NCBI GenBank assembly: GCA_006384855.1
Contig: VCJN01000708.1
Location: forward strand, 372,001 to 436,000
Reading direction: 5' to 3'
Source: Tetraselmis striata
Taxonomy: Eukaryota > Chlorophyta > Chlorodendrophyceae > Chlorodendrales > Chlorodendraceae
Length of the DNA stretch: 64,000 nucleotides
The position numbers and the translations under genes were made by a program. Position 1 is the stretch's first letter; each line of letters starts with the position of its first letter. Below, one piece after another: positions 45,601 through 54,930 of the stretch. The notes below the pieces were generated by a model. That model saw only the letters and a list, made by a program, of their open reading frames with translations, searched no databases and had not been told where the DNA came from.

Positions 45601-48600
45601 GCCGCCGGCGGGCGTCGAACCCGCGATGAGGGCGTGATATGGAAAGGCGATCCCGGCGACTTCTACATGAAGGTCATCGCCAAGAAGTTCCGGGGAGTAT
45701 GGCACTACGGCGTGATAACCGGCGTCGTTACCGAGTGGGTGTTGGAGGACTACGGCGGGGCGACCCAGTGGCGCGCTGTTTTCGAGGACGGTGACATTGT
45801 GGACCTTCTGCGTTCAGAGGTGAGTGGGCCCGGCCTGCGTGCTGGTGGCACCACTCAACTGCGGTTGTATGGAATCACACGCACCCGCCCGGTCGGCGTG
45901 GCAGGTTGTGGAGGCTATGGCGGCTGCCCAGGAGCACCCCCCTGTGGATGCGGACGGGGAGGCTCGCTTGGTAACCGTCCATCAAGGCGATGACTTGTCC
46001 AGTGAATCACGCACCTTGCCCGGCGTGCGTTCAACACAACCCGGCTGGCGGAGGCCAAGCAGAACACTGGCTGCCATGGCGTGTGCCATGTGCATGTGGT
46101 CCTGGGCTATGTCAGCATGATCAACCTCTTCCCCCTCGCGCCGTTCCACCTGTTTTTTTTTGGCTTGGGAAGGGACTTCTGGAGGAAATTTGTCACCGTG
46201 CAGGGCCACATTGGATTCCGAGCTATGAAGCAGGAAGACCGGCGCCAGGCTTTAGTCCCGATACCCAGCAACTTTGAACGCGGGTTGCGCCCTTCGTTTG
46301 CAGTGTCCAAGAATCGAAAGGTAACCCCCCCCCCCCCCCCCCCCCGGGCGTGGGCGTGGGCGTGGGCGTGGGCGTGACGGCATTCCCCTCCATGAATGCA
46401 GGGTCAGGCAAGGTGACGGTGCAGTCCGGCTGGGTCATGGAGGACTGCTTGCACCACATGGAAACGTTTTCCATTCTTAACGCCGGTCCGCTGCTCGAGG
46501 AGGCCCGGGTGAAGGCGATCATGACCGAGAAGGAGCTTCGCGTCCCTAGGCGGTGCTTGGGCACATGTACAAGCGCATGCAAGGAGCTGCGTGGTTCGTC
46601 ACGCGGTGGGGGTTGCAGAATGTGGTGACGGAGGAGGACGGCCCCGAGCGCAAGGCGCAGGTGGACGCGCTCACTAGGGAGGGGAGGACTCGATACCCCG
46701 CGCGGCGCAAAGGCGCGGCGGCCGGGGCAGCGCGGCGCCAAGGCGCGGCGGCCGGGGCAGCGCGGCGCCAAGGCGCGGCGGCCGGGGCAGCGCGGCGCCA
46801 AGGCGCGGCGGCCGGGGCAGCGCGGCGCCAAGGCGCGGCGGCCGGGGCAGCGCGGCGCCAAGGCGCGGCGGCCGGGGCAGCGCGGCGCCAAGGCGCGGCG
46901 GCCGGGGCAGCGCGGCGCCAAGGCGCGGCGGCCGGGGCAGCGCGGCGCCAAGACAGCGCATACAGCGGAATCGGCGGAAAGGGATGCATTACAAGCTGTG
47001 GACGGCAGCCGCTGAAAACTATGCGGTCATGCCGCAACAACCCCAGCACTGGCTTCTGGATACCTCTGATCTGGCTGACGGCGGCGGGCTGCGGGATGCA
47101 GGGCCGCATGACTGAGGTGGCGGTGCTGGTGAGCCCGCAGAGTCTGCATGCGGCGGAGGCGGCGCAGCCGCATAGGCACTAGACAATGCTCTGAAGCGAG
47201 CCCCAATTGTCTGCCCAGCGCCTGCCCCAATGTAACGCACCAGCTTGACAGCAATTGGCAGCTCTTTTGCCCCCCCCCCTCCACCCCACAGACACACTAC
47301 CAATACCAGTTTCTCATCCCGGCGGGCAGTTGATGCGTATACCCAGGCTTGTGCGTACGCGGTGCGGGGGGGGGGGGGGGGGAATCACTATAGCTAAGCT
47401 AGTGATGTGAGATATGAGTGCAGCAACAGATATTGTGCAAGATATAATACGATGGCATGCAAGCGGGTCCCCGCTCTTCCACAATCATTGGCCCTGCTCC
47501 CTCTTGCCCCGCCCCCGGTGCCCTTTAGCTGCTCTCAGCATCCCGAGTGGGATGGGCGGGGCAGCGGTTGCTACCGAGTGAGGCGTAGCATCGTTTGCAG
47601 TGGCAACGCAGCCTTTCCGGTGTGACGCCGCCTGGATGTAACCCAGCAGTACGCGCAAAGTGCAAGTGCAAGCTGCTGATGGCGGGGATCCCGCGCGGGG
47701 GGGGGGGGGGGGGGCAGCGGCTGTGGGATAGGCGCGGCAGCGGTTGCTACAGAGTGAGGCGTCGCATTGTTTGCAGTAGCAACGCAGCCTTTCCGGTTGC
47801 ATAGTGTGACGCAGTCTGGATGTAACCCAGCAGTACGCGCAAAGTGCAAGTGTTACACGTCCGTGTGCCCCACCCAATGACATTGCGCCCGACCTCACTG
47901 ACGGCATGTCTCGCTCTCCTTCAGCTCCTGGGCCGTCCGCCGCCTCACCCTGCGCACCCTACCAGCCGCGCGTGCCTTCTCGGAAGCCTCACACACGGCG
48001 GCGCGAGTCGCGTCGTGGAACGCGTCCCTGACATGGCGGAACTCCGCCCTCTTCGTGGCCGTGGTCGGGCAGGGGACTGCCCGCTGATGGGTCGCCATGC
48101 ATGGGTACTTGGGGCCGCACAAAGCCGGGGTGCCGTCGCAGCAACACTCCCAGTCCGTCCGTTGGCCGCAGTCCACGCATGACGGGCGTCCGGCCAGGAC
48201 ACGCACATGATAGTGCATGTGGCCGCCTCCCGCCACTGCTCGTAGTGCTCCGGTCAACATGGCGACGAGCAAGTCGGCATGTCCCGCAGGTGGCTGCGGG
48301 GCGGGTGGCGCGAGCGCAGCCTCGCTCGCCTCGACAACCCCCTCAGCCCGATCAGTCGCCTCGACCACGGCCTCCTCTGCCTCCTGACGCGGCGCACCAG
48401 GCGCATCATCGTCGCCTGGCAGGGCGTCCCCCCCCGCAACGGCGCCGTCGGCGGTGGCCGACGCCGTCGTGGCGGGGTGTTGTGAGGAGGTGGCCCTAGA
48501 CATAGGTGGGGCCGGCACCGCCATGTGTTGCTCCACATGCGGTGCGGTTCCTGACGCGACAACTCCGTCGCACCAGTACCGGCGCCGGCACCCCATGCAC

Positions 48601-51600
48601 GCCTGCTGGGCTTACCACCAACCGGCATGTTTCCTTTGGGAGGCGGTTCATCCGCGTCGGAGGTGAGCGGCGGTGCCTGTGTGGGTGTGGATACTGCCCG
48701 GCCATTAGGGCTCCCGCCGCCTGTCGCTCCGCCGACCCACGCCGCGGCGTGTGCTGCGCCCCGCATAGTCGCCTCAAATATAATATACATGACGCGGGGA
48801 CGGGGGGGGATTCGTGCGTTTCGTATGTCGGCGGAAAGGCGTGCGAAGCTGCGGCTGGCGAAGGTGGTGGAAGTAAGCGTGGCGGCGTCGGCGGCGTATT
48901 ACCGTGCGTGCATGCGTGCGCAACCCCGCGGCAGCAAGCGCCGGACTCGGCGTGTGCCAGCGGCAGAGCTGCGAAGCCATGGACACGGTACGGGATGCCA
49001 AGTCTGGCTAAGCAACTGCCGAGGCTGGCGGCTTAACCCCCATGTCCGGCGGTTGAGGGACGGAAAGTGCGTAGAAGTTAATCGGGAAAGCGGGCATATA
49101 AGCCTGGCTGTGCTAGGTTCCTATTAAGTAATGGCGGTTTGTGCTAAGTAATTCTTAGGGGTAGACCATGCAGCGCAGGTAGGGGGCGGTATAAATGAGG
49201 CCGGGCACATATACTGCTCCACGAAACGACACTGTCGCACGTGTAGTTGAATAGACGCCCCCCCCCCCCCCCCCCGCCGGGTCGGCCCGCCGGGTCGGCC
49301 CGCCGACCCGCCACGGCATGTAGTATTTGTCATGCATCGCCGGGGTATGTGTGAGTGGATGCCCCGCCGCCACACCCCCCCCCCCCCCATTTACACTTGT
49401 GCACTCATAAAGTTTGGGCTGGTTTCGGAGCAATACATGTACGTATGTATATACATACAATGGAACGTAGGACCTGCGCGGAAAGAGGGGGGGGCTGGCG
49501 GAATGCGTTGGGGGTGCGTAGAGTAGCGTGTTGGTGAGATTCGGGGTGCATCGGACGCCGGATGCCCATCCACCCAGCGTAAAAGACGCCTACGTAATAC
49601 TCACACTATATATATTCACACGCAAATGTGTGAAAACCGGACATTCCGTGCCGGATGGGTGGGAATACGGCGTCCGATGCAGCCAAAACCCCAGCAACAC
49701 GCTATTCTGTGCACCGCCAATGCACTCCGCCAGCACCGCCTCATTCTCTGTCGATTTCGAAAACGCCTTCACATTACCCACCGCTAATTGCAATTGCCAC
49801 CGTGTAATGTTGTCACGATGTGCGCACACAACAACACTTACTACCGGTTCCGACGCGGATGGAGGCGAGGCTTGCGGAGTGCGTTGGGGGTGCGTAGAGT
49901 AGCGTGCTGCAAATAATTGGGGTGCATCGGACGCCGGATGCCCACCCACCCGGCGTAAAAGACGCGTAATATTCACACTTTATTAACACACAAATGTGTG
50001 AAAACCGGACATTCCGTGCCGGATGGGTGGGAATACGGCGTCCGATGCAGCCAAAACCCCAGCAACACGCTATTATGTGCACCGCCAATGCACTCCGCCA
50101 GCACCGCCACATTCTCTGTCGATTTCGAAAACGCCTTCACATTGTCCACCGCTAATTGCAATTGCCGTGTAATGTTGTCACGATGTGCGCACACAACAAC
50201 ACTTACTACCGGTTCCGACGCGGATGGAGGCGAGGCTTGCGGAGTGCGTTGGGGGTGCGTAGAGTAGCGTGCTGCAAATAATTGGGGTGCATCGGACGCC
50301 GGATGCCCATCCACCCGGCGTAAAAGACGCGTAATATTCACACTGCTTTATTAACACACAAATGTGTGAAAACCGGACATTCCGTGCCGGATGGGTGGGA
50401 ATACGGCGTCCGATGCAGCCAAAACCCCAGCAACACGCTATTCTGTGCACCGCCAATGCACTCCGCCAGCACCGCCTCATTCTCTGTCGATTTCGAAAAC
50501 GCCTTCACATTATCCACCGCTAATAATTGCAATTGCCACCGTGTAATGTTGTCACGATGTGCGCACACAACAACACTTACTACCGGTTCCGACGCGGATG
50601 GAGGCGAGGCTTGCGGAGTGCACTTGCGGTGCACAGACTAGCGGGAGACTAGACCCATTGTCGCTTATTTACAAGCACGGGCGGTGCTGCCAGACCTGAT
50701 CGTCTACGGCCGATATAATATTCACACTATATTAACATCGGTGCACACCGCCGCACACCGCCGCACACCGCCGCACACCGCTGCGCGCGCACATTCGTCG
50801 CACACATTATCCCGGATTCACTCGCCGTATCCATTACGCCGTGCTACTTCAACAATAAACATTGCGAAATTACACCGACACAATGCCGCACCGACTAGCT
50901 CTTGACAATACGTGCATATAAATAGTAGTGGCGCGCTGCTCCTCGCCTCCGATGTGTCGTTGACTGCTGCGGAAGGCGGTCGTCGACTGGGTGTTAGTTT
51001 CTCCACCTCGGCCGCCCCCCCCCCCCCCCCCCCCGCCCCCCCCCCCCCCTTCACCGCTCACAGCGCCATGGCCGACCTCGCCCCCCCGGGCAAAAGTGGG
51101 CGGCGAGCCTTGTTGTCTCGCGTGTCCGCGCCGCCGGCATCGAGGAGGACGAGAAAGACATGAGGAAACCCGTGACAAGGTGGGCGCGCAACAAAACACT
51201 CCATCCTCCGCATTAGCACGCACCCACTCGTGGCTAACTTGTGCCGCGCGCAGGTTCGTCCGGGAGCGCCGTAAGGCCCACCTCAACGCCAAGGCTTCCA
51301 CAGTGCCAGCGGCGCAACTCGTGGTGGCCGAGGAGGCCGCATCCTCAGCCGCTTAAAGGCGAAACGATTGTGGCTTGTTGTGGGTGTCTGGGCACAGGGG
51401 GCGTCCCGACGCCAAGGTAAGGAAGCTCATGGCGGCGTCGTCGACGGCACAGCCTCCCGGGGTGGTGAAGACACTGACGGATGACAAGAAGCGGAAGAGG
51501 CCAGTGAAGAAACGCCGAGGTAAGAAACTGACGGTCGCGGAGTCGGAGGCGCAGGCGGAGGCGGAGGCGGAGGCGGAGGCGGAGGCAGCGAGATCGTCGA

Positions 51601-54302
51601 AGCGGAGGGTCCCCCGGGCACGCAAGAACAAGAACAAGCAGTAGCCCCCGCCCCCTTTACCCCCCCCCCCCGCCCCCCCCCCAGGCGGGAGCGGCTGGCG
51701 GCGAGGGGGGGCGGGGGGGGGCGGGGCGGGCGTGGTCCCCCCGCCCCCGCACCCCCCCCCCCCCCCCCGGGCCACATCCCCCGATGGCAGCTGTCGCGAA
51801 TATTGTAATTCAATCATTCTTCGGCAAACCGCTGCCTGCCCCCGCCCTCCCCCTCGCGAATATTTATGTAACGTGAGCACTCTTTGGCAAAACATGGCAG
51901 CCAAACCGCCCATCTGATGACCTTTGATCGGACGGCTGGCAGGCCCGATCAGCAGTACTAGTACTCCAAATTCCCCAGTGTTACCAAGTACGTACGGCTG
52001 CGATTTGCGCTCCCATGTACTAATAGTCGTAGTTATCCACAGGACCACTCGTCATCGTCAGGGGGTTCGTACTGATACCCGGTACCGGCTTAATAAATGT
52101 ATCGCGTACTACCCGGTACCACCCGGTACCACCCGGTACTACACGGACAACCTCGCACCTTTACTTCAGTGCCATGTAGCACATCACACGTCATGTACGG
52201 CTACCAGAATGATGACAAAAAGGATTTATCGCCCGCCGGCAATAACGCCGGATGTACTCGCACGTAACTGGATGGACATGCCGCCACCAGCAGCAGCTTT
52301 CACGGATAATAGTGGTACCGGAACGGTAGTGCTTCGTCACCCGTATGTCACATCTGAATCTCACAGTGTTAGGCTCCGGTTCAAGCTCCAACCGAGTGGG
52401 CTCAATTTCAGGCTCATGCCCAGGCTCGGGCTCGGGCTCAAGCTCGGGCGCAGTGGGCTATGTTTCAGGCTCGGGCTCCGGCTCGGACACCCGCTGAGTG
52501 GGCTCAGTTTCAGGCTCGGGCTCAGGCTCCGGCTCGATGTCGATCGGTGGCTCTGTTTCCGGTACTTGAGGCGGCCCCTTAGACGAAGAAGAGCATGGAG
52601 TCGGGGAACCTGTAAAGAATGAGTAGAGAGTACTCAACACACATGCAGTGGGCATCACGATTAACTAATGAACGGTATCGCCATGCACAATCAAAGTCAG
52701 TCGTGATTTTCTTACCTGGGGATCCCGCTTTACCGGCTGCTTCCGACGCGGTTGCCTGCGCCAATTGACGGCATGTTGGATCTTCAAAAACTCAGAAATC
52801 TAAGGGATTGGGAAGGGAAGGATTGATACTTTCAGTCACAATTACGTGGAGTCACAATCGTCTCGGAAACCTGTTCTTTTCCCTTGGATTCTTGTGGAGC
52901 TTGAGGCGCTACTGGCTCATGTGCGCGTCCTTGCGAACCTGTCAAAACACATAATTTCAAACTATTCAGATATCACACTACACACACGAAAATCATATGA
53001 TTGGAGAGGCAAGGACCTAATTGATAGTAAGCTTGCATGAGCTTATCGTAATCGATCAGCCTTCGCGATGCCTGCATTTGAGCATATGAGAGGACTTGGC
53101 CGCTCGTGATTCGGGCCCTCAAAAGAGCGGCGGCCGATCTTGCTCCTTGCGAGTGCGTGCCGTAAGCCGGCACTCTACCTCCTAAAAGGCTCGGTTTCCA
53201 TGGGTTACCTGATGCTTTAGCGCCCGCTCTAGCTGCAGAAGCTGAGGCTGCACGGCTCTTCTTCGCCGCCGGCTGCTCGGGCACAAAAGATGACGCCTTG
53301 TGTTTTCTCCCGACTAGCGCTCCGAGCGCATCAAACTCTTTTGTTTTCTCAGTAGGTTTTGATGTCCGCTTGGACCTTCGACCTATTAACATCACATTCT
53401 GTCAGTCCTTTTCGTCCCGCTGTTACATACCGTTTTCGTCCCACTGATGACAGACCGTTTCGTCCCGCTGATGACAGACCGATTTTCGTCCCACTGATGA
53501 CATACCGATTTTCGTCCCGCTCATGACGGAACGAATTTCGTCCCACTGATGATAGACCGATTTTGTCCCGCTAATGACAGTCCGATTTTCGTCCCACTGA
53601 TCACATAACGATTTTTGTCCCACGGATGACAAACCGATTTCGTCCCGTTGATGACAAACCGGTTTCGTCCCACTGATGACATACCGGTTTTCGTCCCGCT
53701 GATGAAACAACGATTTTCGTCCCACTGATGACGTACCGATTTCGTCCCTTTGATGATAGACCGTTTCGTCCCACTGATGACAGAACGCGTTTCGTCCCGA
53801 TGATGACATACCGGTTTTCGTCCCGCTGATGACAGACCGTTTCGTCCCGCTGATGCAAGGATTATTTCCAATAATTAAGTACTGCTGTTTAATATTGTTT
53901 TGTCTTTAACTACTGCGCTTGACACTAATATTAAACCACTCATGATGGCGGAGTACGGGTACAAGGTTCATCTGGCCGCCCTCCACCCCCCACCCCCCGT
54001 CCACCACCAATAAGCATCCTTACTGATCATGCCACGGCGGCCTCGACGGGACGTAATACTACCGTGCAGGACCATGATACCGCTCGTCTCGTTTGGGTTT
54101 GTATTCCGACTAGTCTGCCTATCCACCTCGAACGGTCCTAGATTACACCGCTTCTAGTGGGAACCCTAACCGAACTCGCTAGATCCGGCCGCATCACGCG
54201 TCGAACATGCACGCAGCTACTGTACGCGCGCGCAACTCACTTGGGGTGGCGTAGTCCTTGTCTTCCTTGTCCTTGGCAGGCTCGTTCTTCTTCGGCGCCA
54301 TT
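39626..54302 (-). CDS. DNA N4/N6 methyltransferase-like protein of the transposon
   Basis: Multi-exon gene read right to left. Start MAPKKNEPAKDKEDKDYATP (54302); a basic exon at 53385-52990 (RSKRTSKPTEKTKEFDALGA); a Pro/Glu repeat (EPEPEPEPE) at about 52560-52370 and 44620-44560; MCTDEEVFGTKEERRQR (44453); ERLLLHAIHPPLSFQPRFQS (43950); MANFKDLVAAFEGGEKPRL (43255); KVYETIRKPINAILDNKKYG (41970); WRFRDLLRRASIKVMNAID (41530). The methylase part comes last: IIIADALFGAGSHNWDSKD (40790, motif IV place), GCHFFIHLSDQQL, HVLTWAKDCG, HDAEYYLCIRKP (40330), then TTIVDVTAGTGTTA (40060, motif I), and an acidic end DYVLEDDDM. IV before I is the beta-class order. Probably methylates DNA bases, but IV reads DALF, not DPPY. 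TAG codons near 52470, 42090 and 41560 interrupt it. Split by the CACTA-like insertion. Confidence 0.6.
42466..42870 (-). repeat. Satellite array 1, in a methyltransferase intron
   Basis: About 16 units of 24-27 bp of the type CGTCCCACTGATGACATAC plus CGTTT/CGATTTT. Lies between the exons at 43255-42944 and 42431-42162. Confidence 0.9.
44620..44641 (+). repeat. Left terminal inverted repeat of the CACTA-like element
   Basis: Identical over 22 bp to the inverse of 52347-52368; preceded by TTA. Confidence 0.92.
44870..44945. repeat. Subterminal repeats of the CACTA-like element, left
   Basis: GCACATCGC recurs three times (with TGACCG spacers) and once inverted as GCGATGTGC. The right end has GCACACCGC four times at 50742-50792. 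CACTA elements usually carry such arrays as transposase-binding sites. Confidence 0.55.
45221..47182 (+). CDS. CACTA-like transposase gene with zinc finger and Tudor-like module
   Basis: ATG 45221 opens a BED-like finger (YTCKHCHGIVTGSSERTARE, then H and C about 5 residues apart), followed by an Ala/Gln-rich and an acidic stretch. One frame later, WKGDPGDFYMKVIAKKFRGV, HYGVITGVV and WRAVFEDGDIVDLL resemble a Tudor/agenet-like chromatin-reader fold. After a donor at the end of LLRSE (near 45821), exons carry VVEAMAAAQEHPPVDADGEA and VSMINLFPLAPFHLFFFGLG plus RDFWRKF, a pattern like Tnp2-type CACTA transposases, then SGWVMEDCLHHMETFSI. The last part runs into a coding minisatellite. The frame change near 45620 may be an intron or a mutation. 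It probably recognises and moves the element; the assignment to Tnp2 rests on short similarity. Confidence 0.5.
46707..46952 (+). repeat. 30-bp coding minisatellite
   Basis: About eight nearly perfect copies of a 30-bp unit (GGGGCAGCGCGGCGCCAAGG, then CGCGGCGGCC), encoding AARRQGAAAG repeats in the transposase-gene frame. The opposite frames give long artefact peptides. Confidence 0.95.
47555..47855. repeat. Direct duplication, about 115 bp
   Basis: 47561-47672 and 47738-47852 share GCAGCGGTTGCTAC, GAGTGAGGCGT, GCAACGCAGCCTTTCCGG, GGATGTAACCCAGCAGTACG and CGCAAAGTGCAAGTG, separated by a poly(G) run. Confidence 0.85.
47895..48596 (-). CDS. Cys-rich zinc-ribbon-like protein in the CACTA-like element
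   Basis: 233-residue open frame. The N-terminal half is Ala/Glu/Pro-rich and acidic (RQEAEEAVVEATDRAEGVVE). The C-terminal half has HYHVRVLAGRPSCVDCGQRT, then WECCCDGTPALCGPKYPCMA and TH, an arrangement of CxxC, CxxxC and CxxxxH pairs like the zinc-binding tail of piggyBac-type and related transposases. It ends in a basic segment (RAAGRVRRVRRRTAQEL). It lies opposite to the transposase gene and could be a second, accessory element protein. No known function; the clear Cys pattern and intact frame argue for a real gene. Confidence 0.5.
   Translation of the reverse strand: MGCRRRYWCDGVVASGTAPHVEQHMAVPAPPMSRATSSQHPATTASATADGAVAGGDALPGDDDAPGAPRQEAEEAVVEATDRAEGVVEASEAALAPPAPQPPAGHADLLVAMLTGALRAVAGGGHMHYHVRVLAGRPSCVDCGQRTDWECCCDGTPALCGPKYPCMATHQRAVPCPTTATKRAEFRHVRDAFHDATRAAVCEASEKARAAGRVRRVRRRTAQELKESETCRQ
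48790..49127 (+). CDS. Small basic protein of unknown role
   Basis: From ATG 48790, MTRGRGGIRAFRMSAERRAK, then LRLAKVVEVSVAASAAYYRA and a Lys/Arg-rich middle, about 112 residues. An AT-rich TATAATATA motif stands just before the start. No family recognised; support is weak. Confidence 0.3.
49540..50640. repeat. Three tandem copies of a 368-bp unit
   Basis: Landmarks recur at 368-369 bp: TGTGTGAAAACCGGACATTC at about 49627, 49996 and 50364, and GTTGTCACGATGTGCGCACA in each copy. The units differ by few bases and small gaps (for example ATTACCCACC, ATTGTCCACC, ATTATCCACC). Each contains TCTGTCGATTTCGAAAACGC. Open frames inside are repeat-derived. Confidence 0.93.
51069..51647 (+). CDS. Small Lys/Arg- and Glu-Ala-rich protein, probably spliced
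   Basis: Pieces in sequence: MADLAPPGKSGRRALLSRVS (51069), then RFVRERRKAHLNAKASTVPA (51250), then GRPDAKVRKLMAASSTAQPP through KKRKRPVKKRRGKK (bipartite nuclear-signal-like) and an EAEAEAEAEA repeat, ending in a basic tail and TAG at 51645. Introns between the pieces are likely but not proved. It may be the DNA-binding accessory protein of the CACTA-like element; this is a guess from its composition and place. Confidence 0.35.
52347..52368 (-). repeat. Right terminal inverted repeat of the CACTA-like element
   Basis: Ends CTGAATCTCACAGTG, followed by the TTA duplication. Confidence 0.92.
53400..53860 (-). repeat. Satellite array 2, in the first methyltransferase intron
   Basis: About 17 units of the same 24-27 bp repeat as array 1 (CGTCCCACTGATGACATACC plus GATTTT). 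It sits between the start-codon exon (ending near 54240) and the exon beginning near 53385. Confidence 0.9.
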
Positions 54303-54930
54303 CTGGCGGTAGGTTGGTTGACACGGTAGATGAGCGGGTTTCTGGGTGGGTAGCGGTGAGGGAGATAGAGGTGGAAATGACCTGGTCTCCGTCTGCCGCC
54401 GCTCTGACCCCTGATGGACTAACGGCGCGCGTGCGCACACTATAGTGCACCTCGTCGTCGTCATATATAAGGTTAATGTATTTTGCACCGCAACGAATAT
54501 ACATGGCAAACTACTCCGACTATATATTACTATTACTGGTAGATAATATATTCCCTACTCGAGAGTCATAACGGTACGAGAGTACAGTAGCGTGGCAAAA
54601 ATATTCCTTTATGGGATGATATATTCCTTGGATTGGATTCGGGTGTACATACTTGTAAAGAACTATTTACGTAATACGAAAGAAATACGAAATAACACGG
54701 AAATATTTTGTGTTGTACGATATACATAACCTTATCTGTACGGCATCATGTATTCTGGCTCATTACCGATCTTGTGTTTTTAGTCATCAGGTTCATTTAT
54801 TTTGACCCGTAGTTGGATATTATGCACCCCGGTCAACGGCCCGTCCGAGAACGGTCATCGGCTGTCACCCTTCCTCGCCACATATCACAGTCCTTCACCG
54901 CCCCGCCGACCATTCGCCCCACGCTGCAGC
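53865..54930. promoter_or_regulatory. Divergent promoter region of the DNA transposon
   Basis: Holds only the first methyltransferase exon (to 54302) and AT-rich sequence with several TATA-like motifs (TATATATAA near 54468 and TATATATTA near 54520) between the two divergent start codons. The plus-strand frames at 54802-55013 are short and may be 5' leader. Confidence 0.4.

Larger units (their letters stand above)
44620..52368. mobile_element. CACTA-like DNA transposon, 7.75 kb
   Basis: Perfect 22-bp terminal inverted repeats starting CACTGTGAGATTCAG and a 3-bp target duplication TTA (44617-44619 and 52369-52371), as in CACTA/EnSpm elements. PIF-Harbinger elements also make 3-bp duplications, but their ends usually differ. 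It carries a plus-strand gene with a zinc-finger N-terminus and a transposase-like middle, a minus-strand Cys-rich gene and two small plus-strand frames. Removing it with one TTA rejoins the Glu-Pro repeat of the host gene in frame. Confidence 0.8.

Noticed and set aside
46223-46961. Minus-strand 242-residue frame (ALAPRCPGRR repeats)
   Set aside because: Shadow of the 30-bp minisatellite, which fits the plus-strand gene.
53400-53860. Hammerhead-ribozyme-like core in the satellite (CTGATGA)
   Set aside because: The matching GAAA and cleavage motif are not on the same strand in the right order: CGAAAC occurs only on the opposite strand.
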